Assembly (NCBI RefSeq): GCF_002068095.1
Contig: NZ_LWIG01000001.1
Coordinates: 7,749 to 71,748, forward strand
Direction: 5' to 3'
Length of the DNA: 64,000 bases
DNA from: Bradyrhizobium sacchari
GTDB lineage: Bacteria; Pseudomonadota; Alphaproteobacteria; Rhizobiales; Xanthobacteraceae
Positions within the stretch are counted from its first letter, which is position 1; the number at the start of each line of letters is the position of its first letter. The notes under the pieces were generated by a model, which saw nothing but the letters and a program-made list of their open reading frames with translations, ran no database searches and had not been told where the DNA came from. Shown piece after piece: positions 23,697-33,099 of this stretch. The position numbers were made by a program, and so were the translations under genes.

Positions 23697-24857
23697 ATGT
23701 CTCGTCATTACGACGTGGAAACTGTGCGCAAGGAATTCCCGGTAGCCGATAGGATGGTCTATCTCGACTCCGGCTTTCAAACGCCGTTGGCGCGGCCCGT
23801 AATGGCTGCGATCGAAACTTTCCTTCGTGAAGGTCTGGAGACGGCCGGACCGAAAAGCGTATGGCTCGATCGGGTCGAGCAAACGCGCGCCAAAGTCGCC
23901 CGTTTGCTTGGGGTGTCGGCCGACGAAATAGCCTTCACCAAGAACACGTCGGAAAGCATGAACATCGCGGCGAACGCGCTGCCTTTGCGATCCGGCGACA
24001 ATGTTCTGATGATCCATGGCGATCATCCGAACAACGCCTATGCCTTTCTCAATTTGAAGAAGAAGGGCGTCCAGATCGACTTCCTTCCGATGACGGATGT
24101 CGTAAACGCCGACACTTTCCTTCCTCACATCGACGAGAAGACCCGCGCGATCTCCCTGTCGTACGTTACTTTCCACGCCGGACATCGCTTCGACATCGAG
24201 AGCATCGGCGCTCTCTGCGCGGACAAGAAGCTCTACTTCGTCGTTGACGTCATGCAGGCGATCGGGGTCGTTCCGATCGACGCGAAAGCCATCCAGGCAA
24301 CCTTCGTTGGCTCCGGGAGTCACAAGGGATTGCTTGTCCCTCAAGGTCTCGGATTGCTCTATTGGGACAAGGCACGGAAGGAACTTGAGCCTGCCTATCT
24401 CGCCGCTGCCAGCCTCGCCGAGAGTCCTCAAGATTTCATCGCTCGTCCCGACCGCTTGGCGCCAGCTCCCAGCGCGCGACGCTTCGAACTCGGAAACTTC
24501 AACCTTCCTGCAGTTCACGCGCTCGGAGCCTCGCTCGATATGATCGAGCACATAGGCGTGAAGAATATCCAGAACCATTGCTTCGATCTCGGTGATCATC
24601 TCATCGCTCAGCTGGACGAACTCGACGTCAGTCTCGTCGGTCCGCGTCAGCGGCAACATCGCTCGCCTCATATCTACGTCGTTGGCCTGCCCGCGACAGA
24701 ATGGCTCAGCTACTTCGAGGAGAATGGCGTGCGTGTTTCCCCAGAGCGCGACGGCATCCGTGTGTCGTTCGGCATGTTCAACACGGTCGCCGATGTCGAT
24801 CGCCTGGTGCATCTCATCCGTAGACGCCGATCAAGAAAGTCATTCAGGGCCGCTTAG
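23697..24857 (+). CDS. Class V aminotransferase (cysteine desulfurase/kynureninase-like fold)
   Basis: 386 aa from the ATG at 23697 with a GAGGAG ribosome site; the frame is open further upstream without similarity. Fold-type I PLP features: VYLDSGFQTPLARPV, ITKNTSESMNIAAN-like segment (AFTKNTSESMNIAANAL), VVDVMQAIG (PLP Asp), and SHKGLLVPQGLG with Lys210 as the Schiff-base lysine. Substrate is unknown; members act as desulfurases, lyases or aminotransferases on amino acids. It heads a run of same-strand genes that import and presumably process a polar amino-acid-like compound. Confidence 0.85.
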   Translation: MSRHYDVETVRKEFPVADRMVYLDSGFQTPLARPVMAAIETFLREGLETAGPKSVWLDRVEQTRAKVARLLGVSADEIAFTKNTSESMNIAANALPLRSGDNVLMIHGDHPNNAYAFLNLKKKGVQIDFLPMTDVVNADTFLPHIDEKTRAISLSYVTFHAGHRFDIESIGALCADKKLYFVVDVMQAIGVVPIDAKAIQATFVGSGSHKGLLVPQGLGLLYWDKARKELEPAYLAAASLAESPQDFIARPDRLAPAPSARRFELGNFNLPAVHALGASLDMIEHIGVKNIQNHCFDLGDHLIAQLDELDVSLVGPRQRQHRSPHIYVVGLPATEWLSYFEENGVRVSPERDGIRVSFGMFNTVADVDRLVHLIRRRRSRKSFRAA

Positions 24858-25066
24858 GGCCTAGCAAGGGAGCAGTTCGAGTCAACGCGTGCGAAGCAGC
24901 GGCAAGATCCCGCCCAAGGGCGAAGACGTTGCCCTTCCGCTTACCGGCGTGTTGAAGGAGAGGATCGCGCGTTGAAATAGCGCGTTCGATGAGTGCCGGC
25001 ACAAACCGCGCGAGGACCCTGCGGAGCATGGTCCTCGAGCACACCCGCAATCGTGAGAGGTTCGCG

Positions 25067-25858
25067 ATGTTCGGAGTTCTTCTTGAAAAGACCATGGACG
25101 GCCAGCGATACATCGATTGGCTTCTTTCGGGTCTTGGTTGGACGTTGGCGCTTGCCTTTTTCGGTTGGTGGATTGCCTTCGCGATCGGGGTTGTCGTCGG
25201 CATAGGTCGAACCGTACGAAGTTCCTTCTTCGGGGGCTTGGCGCGACTGTACGTGGAGATCTTCCGGAACATCCCCGTCCTCGTGCAGATGTTCCTCTGG
25301 TACTTCGTCCTGCCCGAGCTTCTTCCGAGTGCCATGGGTGACTGGATAAAGCAGATACCCCCGCCCTGGGGATCTTTCTTTCCGGCCTTGTGGTGCCTGA
25401 GCCTGTACACCGCCGCGCGCATCGCAGAACAGGTTCGCGCAGGCATCGAAGCCTTGCCTAAGGGGCAACCTGAAGCGGCTGCCGCACTCGGACTAAGCAG
25501 ATATCTGACCTATCGCCACATCATCCTGCCGCAGGCACTCCGCCTCATCGTGCCAAGCCTGACGAGCGAGGTGATGGGCATCTACAAGAATACGTCCGTT
25601 GCCCTGACCATCGGCATGATGGAACTGACCGCCCAGGCGCGACAAATCAGCGACGCTACATTCCAAACCTTCACGGCATTCGGGGCCGCCACGCTGATCT
25701 ATCTCACTTTGGCTCTGATCGCCTACCAGACGATGATGCTCATTGACAGAGCGGTGCGCATTCCCGGTACCGCACCAGGCAGGGAAGCCGTGGGATTAGA
25801 TATCGACGATTCGATCCTCGAAAGTCCTCTGCCTGGCAATATGGAGGTCGTGAAATGA
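25067..25858 (+). CDS. Polar amino-acid ABC transporter, permease 1 (HisM/GltJ type)
   Basis: 263 aa from the ATG at 25067, which has a GAGAGG ribosome site; an upstream in-frame start at 24989 is less likely. It has the HisMQ fold with five or so membrane segments (GLGWTLALAFFGWWIAFAIG, FFPALWCLSLYTAARIAEQV) and the EAA loop EAAAALGLSRYLTYRHIILP that contacts the ATPase. Its stop overlaps the start of permease 2 (ATGA). Confidence 0.9.
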   Translation: MFGVLLEKTMDGQRYIDWLLSGLGWTLALAFFGWWIAFAIGVVVGIGRTVRSSFFGGLARLYVEIFRNIPVLVQMFLWYFVLPELLPSAMGDWIKQIPPPWGSFFPALWCLSLYTAARIAEQVRAGIEALPKGQPEAAAALGLSRYLTYRHIILPQALRLIVPSLTSEVMGIYKNTSVALTIGMMELTAQARQISDATFQTFTAFGAATLIYLTLALIAYQTMMLIDRAVRIPGTAPGREAVGLDIDDSILESPLPGNMEVVK

Positions 25859-26550
25859 ACAGCCTCGACTTCTCGATCGTCGCTCAGGCATGGCCCTATT
25901 TATGGTCAGGATTGCTGCTCTCGCTTTCTCTGACAGTAGCTGCGTTCCTAATCGGAATGCTTCTTGGAACGCTCTTCGCCCTCGTGCAGCACTTTGAGCT
26001 CCGCATTCTGAGCCAAGTTGTCCGTAGCTACGTCGCCCTGATGCGATCGATTCCGCTCATTCTAGTCCTGTTTTGGTTCTTCTTCCTCGTACCGATTGTT
26101 CTGGGTCACCTGTCAGGCAATGGTCGTCCGATTCCAACCGGTGCCACCTATACGGCGCTCATCACGTTCGGCCTGTTCGAGGCCGCCTACTATTCGGAGA
26201 TCATCCGCGTCGGGTTGCGCGCAGTGAACAAAGGACAATTCGAAGCTTGCCAGGCTCTCGCCTTGTCGACATTCGATACATATCACCATGTCGTCCTGCC
26301 GCAGGTGTTCCGGGTGGCCAGCCCGATCATACTCAGCCAGACAATTATTCTGTTTCAGGATACGTCCCTCGTCTACGTTCTATCGCTCACCGATCTCCTT
26401 GGTGCGGCTTCGAAGCTTGCGCAGCTTAACGGTCGGCTCGTCGAGATGTACCTCGCAGCAGCCGCTGTCTATCTCATCCTAAGTTCCGTCGCGTCTCAAT
26501 TCGTCGCCTCGCTCCGCAAGAGGTACGCGGTCGCGGGCACGTACCGATAG
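25855..26550 (+). CDS. Polar amino-acid ABC transporter, permease 2 (HisQ/GltK type)
   Basis: 231 aa. It has membrane segments [20 protein letters not shown] and [20 protein letters not shown], and the EAA loop [20 protein letters not shown] followed by [10 protein letters not shown]. It forms the channel heterodimer with the gene before it, whose stop it overlaps. Confidence 0.92.
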   Translation: MNSLDFSIVAQAWPYLWSGLLLSLSLTVAAFLIGMLLGTLFALVQHFELRILSQVVRSYVALMRSIPLILVLFWFFFLVPIVLGHLSGNGRPIPTGATYTALITFGLFEAAYYSEIIRVGLRAVNKGQFEACQALALSTFDTYHHVVLPQVFRVASPIILSQTIILFQDTSLVYVLSLTDLLGAASKLAQLNGRLVEMYLAAAAVYLILSSVASQFVASLRKRYAVAGTYR

Positions 26551-26594
26551 TCAATGGCCTGTCGTTCCTTAGTCTCTACAACCTGGAGATCAGC

Positions 26595-27362
26595 ATGCAG
26601 CAAGAGCGCGCAGTTAACCCATACGACCGGTTTCCGATGGTCATCGTAGAGCACCTCATCAAGCGGTTCGGCAGCTTCAACGCCCTGAGCGACGTAAACC
26701 TCACCGTCGCAAGGGGTGAAAAGATTGTGCTCTGCGGGCCGTCGGGCTCAGGGAAGTCGACACTGATCCGCTGCATCAACCACATCGAAAAGCACGATTA
26801 CGGTCGGATCGTCGTCGATGGAGTTGAACTGACAGATCGGATTCGGGACATCAACAGCGTTCGCTGCGAGGTCGGAATGGTCTTCCAGAGTTTCAACCTG
26901 TTTCCGCATCTCTCGGTGGTCGAAAATTGCATGCTGGCTCCGCTGAAAGTCAGGGGCCTTCCTCAGTCCGAGGCCCTTGACCGGGCAATGGCGCTGCTGA
27001 GGAAGGTCCGAATCCACGATCAAGCCAAGAAGTATCCAGCGCAATTGTCGGGCGGTCAGCAGCAGCGTGTCGCCATCGCTCGCGCCTTGTGCATGCAGCC
27101 AAAGATCATGCTGTTCGACGAGCCGACGTCTGCCCTCGATCCGGAAATGGTTAAGGAGGTGCTCGAAACCATGGTCGAACTCGCTAACGACGGCATGACG
27201 ATGGTTTGCGTCACTCACGAAATGGGCTTTGCGCGTGAAGTTGCGGATCGTGTGGTCTTCATGGATTGCGGCTCAATCGTGGAAGAGGGTGATCCGAGCA
27301 CCTTCTTCCGCGCGCCGAACACGGAACGGGCGAGGGTCTTCCTCAACCAGATTGTTCACTGA
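26595..27362 (+). CDS. Polar amino-acid ABC transporter, ATP-binding subunit (GlnQ/HisP type)
   Basis: 255 aa. Walker A is GPSGSGKST, the Q-loop is [13 protein letters not shown], the signature is [15 protein letters not shown], Walker B is [13 protein letters not shown], and the switch histidine is in CVTHEMGFA. Energises the two permeases upstream; 44 bases separate it from permease 2. Confidence 0.95.
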   Translation: MQQERAVNPYDRFPMVIVEHLIKRFGSFNALSDVNLTVARGEKIVLCGPSGSGKSTLIRCINHIEKHDYGRIVVDGVELTDRIRDINSVRCEVGMVFQSFNLFPHLSVVENCMLAPLKVRGLPQSEALDRAMALLRKVRIHDQAKKYPAQLSGGQQQRVAIARALCMQPKIMLFDEPTSALDPEMVKEVLETMVELANDGMTMVCVTHEMGFAREVADRVVFMDCGSIVEEGDPSTFFRAPNTERARVFLNQIVH

Positions 27363-27438
27363 GGTCGTGCCTGGCCCGATCATCATCGTTTCAACCAACA
27401 AGATGCAAAGATGCGTCTCACTCGAACAGAGGGGTTCC

Positions 27439-28332
27439 ATGTATAGAATGCCTGCATTGCTTTCCGCGATTGCGATCGTTGTATTTTCGGTCTCGGCAGC
27501 TCAGGCCGGACCAACGCTCGACAACATCCGGTCGAAAAAGGCGATCACCATCGGCTACCGCGAAACTTCGATTCCCTTTTCCTATCTCGGTTCTGACCAG
27601 AAGCCTGTTGGTTTTTCCGTGGACCTGTGCGCGCACGTCGTCGATCGTCTGAAGGCCGATCTCGGCGCCCCAGATCTTCAGGTCAAGCTCACACCGGTCA
27701 ACTCGTCCAATCGTATCCCGCTGATCCTCAACGGCACGATCGACATCGAGTGCGGCGGCACTGCCAGCAGCAAGCAGCGACTGGAACAGGTCTCATTCAG
27801 CGTTTCAACCTTCGCCAGCCAAACGGCTTGGCTTACAAAGGTGTCGAGCGGGCTGAAGACCCCGAAGGACTTGAAGGGAAAAACTATTGTCGTCACACAG
27901 GGGTCCGATGCTCTCGGCATTGCCAAAGGCATTTCGCAGGATGACAATCTCAATCTTATTATCTTGCAAGCCAAGGACCATGCGGAATCATTGCTATTAC
28001 TGACCACGGGGCGTGCAGCGGCGTGGGTCGAAGCCGACATTCTCTTGGCCGGTATGAGGGCGGACTATTCCAATCCTGCTGACCTCACCTTCCTGAAAGC
28101 CAACTACGGCACGATCTATTATTACGGTCTGATGTTCTCGAAGGATGATCCCGACTTCAAGAAGGTGGTCGACGACGTTCTCTCGAAGCTCATGGCTTCC
28201 GGCGAGTTCACCAAAATCTACGACAAATGGTTCATGGCTGCGATCCCGCCGAAGAGCATCAATCTCGGCTTCCCGATGACTGACGCCCTTAAAGAACGCG
28301 TTGCCCATCCCAACGATCTCGTCAACAACTGA
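27439..28332 (+). CDS. Polar amino-acid ABC transporter, periplasmic binding protein (GltI type)
   Basis: 297 aa from the ATG at 27439 with a GAGGGG ribosome site. It has a Sec signal peptide (MPALLSAIAIVVFSVSAAQA), then KAITIGYRETSIPFSYLG and PVGFSVDLCAHVVDRLK. DIECGGTASSKQRLEQVSFS and KTIVVTQGSDALGIAKG follow. It resembles glutamate/aspartate binding proteins, so an acidic or small polar amino acid is a reasonable guess. Confidence 0.9.
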   Translation: MYRMPALLSAIAIVVFSVSAAQAGPTLDNIRSKKAITIGYRETSIPFSYLGSDQKPVGFSVDLCAHVVDRLKADLGAPDLQVKLTPVNSSNRIPLILNGTIDIECGGTASSKQRLEQVSFSVSTFASQTAWLTKVSSGLKTPKDLKGKTIVVTQGSDALGIAKGISQDDNLNLIILQAKDHAESLLLLTTGRAAAWVEADILLAGMRADYSNPADLTFLKANYGTIYYYGLMFSKDDPDFKKVVDDVLSKLMASGEFTKIYDKWFMAAIPPKSINLGFPMTDALKERVAHPNDLVNN

Positions 28333-28452
28333 TCTTGCCGCTCCGCGGTCAAGAAGGGGCGGCTGGCCAACACCAGACATGCACCATGATCTAACGCTTG
28401 GCGCGATCACATATGGAACGCAAGCGACTGTCTTACCTGAAGGGAGCCCAGA

Positions 28453-29805
28453 ATGAGTAGAGCGGCGGTCGGCTGGGAAACAATGACGGACTCCGATCGA
28501 AAGATCGCACAATGGGTCGAGGAGACCCCTTTTGTGGATACCCATGAGCATTTGATTGAGGAGAGTCAGCGGCTTTTCGGAGCGATCCATCCTCGAACAT
28601 TGCCATGCAACGACTGGGCCTATCTATTCAGGTCCTATACCGCCGAGGATCTGGTGGTTGCCGGCTTGCCAGCTGCCGACCTGCGAAGGTTTCTCGGACC
28701 AGATCTCACGAGCCAGGAAAAATATCGGTTGATCGCCCCCTATTGGGAGCGCATCCGCCACACCGGCTACGCACAGGCGCTGCGCCATACGTTTCGCGGC
28801 GTTTACGGTGAAGACGACCTGAACGCCGAGAGCCTGCCCCGCATCGCCGAGAAATACCGTGAAACCGTTCAGCCCGGTTTTTATGCACGCATTCTGGGCC
28901 TGGCAAACATCAAGGGCTGCCACGTCAATTCGCTACAGCGCATCTTCATGGAGACCGAGCAGCCGGACTTGCTCGATCACGACATTAGCATCCTTCAATT
29001 GTGCCGATGTAGCGCTGCTGACTTCGCGTGGGTGGAATCCGAGACAGGCAGGCGGCCGACGACTCTCGATGAGTGGCTCGAGGTCATCGACTTCTACTTC
29101 ACAACATATGGCGCCAAGGCGGTGGCTGTAAAATCGCAAATCGCCTATTCGCGCGCTCTAAATTTTGAGCCAGTCACAAAGGCTCATGCGGCCAGGCTAT
29201 TTCCACACCATGCTGACAGAATCGGCGCATTGCACGCGCTCGGTCCTGAGGACCTCAAGGCGCTGCAGGATTTTTTATTCCGCTATTGCATCGGCAAGGC
29301 CGGCGTGTACGGCTTGCCGGTCAAACTGCACACCGGCGTTTTGGCTGGCTACGGCGTGATGCAACTCGCCCGTACTCACAAAAATGCCTCAGACGTCTGC
29401 CGCCTGCTGCAGGATTTTCCTGAAACCCGTTTCGTCCTGATGCATATCGGATACCCATACGAGCACGAATTTATCGCGTTGGCTAAACATTATCCTAATG
29501 CTACGATCGACATGTGCTGGGCATGGATTATCAATCCAGTAGCGGGTGTTCGATTTCTAAAGGAATTTCTGGTCGCGGTTCCGTCGAATAAGATATTCAC
29601 TTTCGGCGGGGACTATGTCGCTGTTGAACCGATTTACGGCCATGCATTCGTTGCGCGTCGAGGCATCGCACAAGCTATCTCGGAATTGGTAGCTGAAGGC
29701 TGGATTGCTCTCGAGGACGCCCGTGACCTGATAGACCGGATCATGCGCGGCAACGCACTTCAGTTCTTTCGGAAGGGGCGTCGAGAGGATGCGACCCAGC
29801 CGTGA
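28453..29805 (+). CDS. Amidohydrolase-superfamily protein
   Basis: 450 aa. An N-terminal HxH motif sits in PFVDTHEHLIEES, a conserved Lys/His-containing KLHTGVLAGYG lies near residue 296, RFVLMHIGYPYEHEF supplies a further metal-site histidine, and FTFGGDYVAVEP carries the late aspartate. The layout fits the uronate-isomerase/ACMSD-like side of the superfamily. It is the last gene of the cassette; the product is probably a hydrolase or decarboxylase for the imported compound. Confidence 0.85.
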   Translation: MSRAAVGWETMTDSDRKIAQWVEETPFVDTHEHLIEESQRLFGAIHPRTLPCNDWAYLFRSYTAEDLVVAGLPAADLRRFLGPDLTSQEKYRLIAPYWERIRHTGYAQALRHTFRGVYGEDDLNAESLPRIAEKYRETVQPGFYARILGLANIKGCHVNSLQRIFMETEQPDLLDHDISILQLCRCSAADFAWVESETGRRPTTLDEWLEVIDFYFTTYGAKAVAVKSQIAYSRALNFEPVTKAHAARLFPHHADRIGALHALGPEDLKALQDFLFRYCIGKAGVYGLPVKLHTGVLAGYGVMQLARTHKNASDVCRLLQDFPETRFVLMHIGYPYEHEFIALAKHYPNATIDMCWAWIINPVAGVRFLKEFLVAVPSNKIFTFGGDYVAVEPIYGHAFVARRGIAQAISELVAEGWIALEDARDLIDRIMRGNALQFFRKGRREDATQP

Positions 29806-29987
29806 AAGGCGGACAATCGCTTTGAAAGTTTGCTGATGTTCTGCGTCGGGCAACCACTCAGAGCAACTGTGCGAAGTCACGCTTAGTCTTGGCGGCAGAT
29901 TCGTGCTCGGGAAACTGCGCTAGATTGACTCGCCGACAAAGTTGTCCGCCGGAAGGAGCAATTGATTGGCTCCTGCAAGTAGGAACG

Positions 29988-30596
29988 TCCATCAGGACAG
30001 CGGTCGCGGGCGGGGCGCCATTTCCGAATCGAGGATCAGTCGACCGTCGAGTCGGCCATCCAGCCGCTTCACGTATTCTGAAGCTTCCTCCATGTGCGCT
30101 TTCATGAGCGCGCGCACGCGCTCGCTGTCGCGCGCGCGAGCGGCCTTGGCGATCTCCGTGTGAATCTTGACGTTGGCGCATCCGAATCTCGTGTGCTCTT
30201 CAGGAGGCGTCTGGGTGCTGAAGACAACCAGCCGACGAAGCATCTCGTTGATGAGCTCGCATGCGAAGCGCAGAAAGGGATTGGGGTTTGCTGCAGCCAG
30301 AATGTCGTGAAAGTCGAGATCGGCCTGGCGTTGACGAACCAGAAGCGACGGCTCCTGCGAGGCAGGCTGACACGTCTGAATGTTCTGCTCCAGCGCCGCG
30401 AGCTGTTCGTCTGACAGAAATGGCACAGAGCCGGCAGCCAATTCCGGCTCCAGCAAACGCCGCGCCGCATAGATGTCCTCCATGCTGACCTCTTTGAAGA
30501 ACAGGTAGTTCTGCAGCAGCTGAAAGGTGCGCTCGAGCGGGACCTCCATGATTGTTGCCCCGCCGGTCGGGCCGGTGCTGATGGTGATCAGTCCCT
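29988..30596. repeat. Direct repeat, right copy (left copy 22062-22672)
   Basis: See the left copy. This copy lies within a complete GntR-family gene, so the left copy is the derived, truncated one. Confidence 0.9.
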
Positions 30597-30804
30597 GCAC
30601 CTCGAGGGACTTAAGAGCCTCGCGGATCGTGCTCTTGCTAACTGAAAATAGCCGCTGAAGCTCCTTCTCCATGGGAAGCTTGTCGCCCGGACGAAGGTTC
30701 TTCTGGGTGATCAGCTGCTTGATCTCTTCGGTAACGAGATCGGCCCGCTTTTGAATTTTCAGCCGCCCCACTGGCCGCGGCGATTTTTCCAGTTCGACCG
30801 TCAT
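29992..30804 (-). CDS. GntR/FadR-family transcriptional regulator
   Basis: 270 aa from the ATG at 30804 with a GGAG ribosome site. The winged helix is LRPGDKLPMEKELQRLFSVS and KSTIREALKSLEVQGLI; the FCD domain is LLEPELAAGSVPFLS to HMEEASEYVKRL. The last 20 residues (DGRLDGRLILDSEMAPRPRP) differ from the truncated copy because of a one-base shift near the end. It is divergent from the aldolase gene at 30980 and probably represses the aldolase/BMP-transporter/dehydrogenase unit. Confidence 0.92.
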   Translation of the reverse strand: MTVELEKSPRPVGRLKIQKRADLVTEEIKQLITQKNLRPGDKLPMEKELQRLFSVSKSTIREALKSLEVQGLITISTGPTGGATIMEVPLERTFQLLQNYLFFKEVSMEDIYAARRLLEPELAAGSVPFLSDEQLAALEQNIQTCQPASQEPSLLVRQRQADLDFHDILAAANPNPFLRFACELINEMLRRLVVFSTQTPPEEHTRFGCANVKIHTEIAKAARARDSERVRALMKAHMEEASEYVKRLDGRLDGRLILDSEMAPRPRPLS

Positions 30805-30930
30805 TCCCGAATTCTCCAAAGCGACCAATAGGATCCTGGGCCGGCTGCGGGGGCGAACTGGCTTGGGGCCAGGCCAAAGAACCGACTCATGGATTGACAC
30901 TTTTCCCATAATAGGCATATTCATGCAAAT

Positions 30931-30961
30931 CCGGTTTATAATGATAAATAGAATAGACCGG
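30931..30961. promoter_or_regulatory. Inverted repeat, likely GntR operator
   Basis: ccggtttat, 13 bases, atagaccgg: the arms match at 8 of 9 positions. It overlaps the AT-rich region (ataatgataaatag) just upstream of the aldolase gene, where a promoter -10 would lie, in the divergent intergenic region. Confidence 0.55.
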
Positions 30962-30979
30962 TCGGATGAGGGAGCGAGC

Positions 30980-31945
30980 ATGGCGATCGAGCGGAATATC
31001 CCGGAAATCTGGGCGGCAATTCACACGCCCTTCGATGCATCCGGTGCCATCGACGAGGCCGGAGTCCGCCGGAACGTCCGCCACTACATCGCGACCGGAT
31101 TGGCAGGGGTGTTCTGCAATGGGCTGATCGGCGAAGTCTGGTCGCTCACGCTGCTGGAGAGAAAGCGTGTCATCGAGGTCATTGCGGACGAGGCGGGGGG
31201 GCGCCTCGGGATTTCCGTGGTGATCTCGGGTCCCTCGGTGGAGGGAACCATCGATCTCGGCGAGCATGCGCGTCGGCTTGGCGTCAGCCACGCCGTGCTC
31301 ATGGTCCCAACGTCCGGGCCGCGATCCGCTGCGCAGCAGTTCGCCTATCTGAACCACGTCTGTGTCCGCTTGGAGATGCCGATCGTCATCTTCAACGCAC
31401 GCACCGCCGCGGGCAGCCCATTGGATCCCGGCGTTTTCACTCAGCTCTGCTCCCTACCCAATCTCAAGCTCTTGAAGACGACAGGCAATGCAGCCGAGAA
31501 CGCGGTGCTTCGCCAGGCCGCGCGAAACGGCGTGCTGGTGTCGGACCCGCTGGAAGAGAACTTCTTCGCCAACATGCAGGCCGAGGGGCAGTCGATCCTC
31601 TACGCCGACCCCGAGCCTTACCTCTACCAACGCGGCGAGTTTCGCCCGATCGCGGAATACGTGGCTCTGTTGGCGGCTGGACGGACGGAAGAAGCGGCAC
31701 GCATCTGTGCTTCACTCGCGCCGCAACGGATCATCTTCAACAAGTGGATCATGGACCCGCTGAAGCGCGGTCACATGCCGAACGCGGCGGTCAAGCATTG
31801 GTGCGATCTGATCGGCCTTGCCGGCGGCGCCGTGCGCTCGCCAGTCACGCCGCTGTCCGCTGCTGAAAAACGAGAGCTGGAAGCCGACCTCATTGCATGT
31901 GGTGCGCTTGGCCTACTGTCTGCTGCCGAACGAATGTCGTCGTGA
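30980..31945 (+). CDS. Dihydrodipicolinate synthase (DHDPS/NAL)-family aldolase or dehydratase
   Basis: 321 aa from the ATG at 30980 with a GAGGGAG ribosome site. TIM-barrel class I aldolase features: WAAIHTPFDASGAID, GLAGVFCNGLIGEVWSL, VSHAVLMVPTSG, and LKLLKTTGNAAEN with Lys166 as the Schiff-base lysine. The family's conserved Tyr (YNxP) reads Phe138 in VIFNART, which makes dihydrodipicolinate synthesis unlikely. It is a pyruvate- or keto-acid-dependent lyase or dehydratase in a catabolic pathway. Confidence 0.85.
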   Translation: MAIERNIPEIWAAIHTPFDASGAIDEAGVRRNVRHYIATGLAGVFCNGLIGEVWSLTLLERKRVIEVIADEAGGRLGISVVISGPSVEGTIDLGEHARRLGVSHAVLMVPTSGPRSAAQQFAYLNHVCVRLEMPIVIFNARTAAGSPLDPGVFTQLCSLPNLKLLKTTGNAAENAVLRQAARNGVLVSDPLEENFFANMQAEGQSILYADPEPYLYQRGEFRPIAEYVALLAAGRTEEAARICASLAPQRIIFNKWIMDPLKRGHMPNAAVKHWCDLIGLAGGAVRSPVTPLSAAEKRELEADLIACGALGLLSAAERMSS

Positions 31946-31977
31946 CTTGCTGATTGTAATCTTCAACGGAGGGGAAC

Positions 31978-33090
31978 ATGACTTTGAAGCCTGTTGACCG
32001 TCGCTCGGTGCTCCAGATGCTGGCCGCTGCCGGCTCCGCACCATTGGTTCTCAAGAGTACCGTTGCCCGTGCCGAGACGCCGCTGACCGTCGGAATCCTC
32101 TACTCCGGCTCCAAGCAGGATTATGGCTTCAACCAGTCCCACGCACAGGCCGCCGCGGCGCTGAAGAAGCTGCCCGGCATCAAGGTGATCGAGGAGGAGC
32201 GCGTTCCGGAAACGATCGCGGCCCAGCGCAGCATGGAAGGCATGATCCGTCAGGACGGCGCTCAACTCATCCTTGCGACCTCGTTTGGCTATTTCAAGCC
32301 GCACGTTCTGGAAATGGCGGCCAAGTATCCGGATGTCACCTTCGCTCACACCGGCGGCGTGTGGACGGCGGGCATGCCCGAGAACATCGGCACGTTCTAC
32401 GCCTACATCTTCGAGGCGCAGTACATTTCGGGAGTCGTCGCTGGCCACATGACGAAGAGCAAGAAGCTCGGCCTCGTCGCTGCAAAGCCGACGCCCAATC
32501 TTCTGCGCAGCATCAACGCGTTTGCGATCGGTGCGCGTTCAGTCGATCCGGCCATTCAGGTGCAGGTCATCTTTACTGGCGACTGGGTGCTTCCTGTGCG
32601 TGAGGCGGAGGCGACGAACACGCTGGTCGACCAGGGGGCCGACGTCATCGCCGCCCAGGTCGACAGCCCGAAAGTCGTGATCGAGACGGCGGAGAAGCGC
32701 GGCGTCATGTCGTGCGGCTACCACTCTAGTCAGGCCGATGTGGCTCCCAACGGCTATCTCACGGGGGCCGAGTGGAACTGGATCACGCCGTATCTTGTCT
32801 ATGCCGGCAGCGTGCGTGGCGGCAAGAAGCCCGAGCCCTACCTCCGTGCCGGCCTTGGCGATCATTTCGTCAAGAACAGTCCGTTTGGAAAACTCGTTAC
32901 AACTGAGGCGCGCGCGGCGGCTGAGACGGCGCGGGCAGACCTCATCGGCGGCACGCGCGTGATCTACAGCGGCCCGCTCAAGGACAACAAGGGTAACGTC
33001 GTCATCCCTGCCGGCGTCTTCCAGAGCAGCAACGACCGTGCGCTCGACGGCATCAATTATCTTGTCGAAGGCATCATTGGCCAAGTCTAG
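31978..33090 (+). CDS. BMP-family ABC transporter substrate-binding protein
   Basis: 370 aa with a GGAGGGG ribosome site. It starts with a Tat-like signal (DRRSVLQMLAAAGSAPLVL, cleavage near VARAE). The BMP fold follows: VGILYSGSKQDYGFNQSHAQ, EGMIRQDGAQLILATSFGY, YISGVVAGHMTKSKKLGLV and GADVIAAQVDSPKVV. The PnrA/BMP family binds nucleosides, purines or similar heterocycles. Three transporter genes for the same system follow. Confidence 0.9.
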   Translation: MTLKPVDRRSVLQMLAAAGSAPLVLKSTVARAETPLTVGILYSGSKQDYGFNQSHAQAAAALKKLPGIKVIEEERVPETIAAQRSMEGMIRQDGAQLILATSFGYFKPHVLEMAAKYPDVTFAHTGGVWTAGMPENIGTFYAYIFEAQYISGVVAGHMTKSKKLGLVAAKPTPNLLRSINAFAIGARSVDPAIQVQVIFTGDWVLPVREAEATNTLVDQGADVIAAQVDSPKVVIETAEKRGVMSCGYHSSQADVAPNGYLTGAEWNWITPYLVYAGSVRGGKKPEPYLRAGLGDHFVKNSPFGKLVTTEARAAAETARADLIGGTRVIYSGPLKDNKGNVVIPAGVFQSSNDRALDGINYLVEGIIGQV

Positions 33091-33099
33091 GAGGCGCTC

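Noticed and set aside
23652-24812. 386-codon minus-strand frame opposite the aminotransferase
   Set aside because: Antisense shadow; the plus strand carries PLP-enzyme motifs and a good ribosome site.
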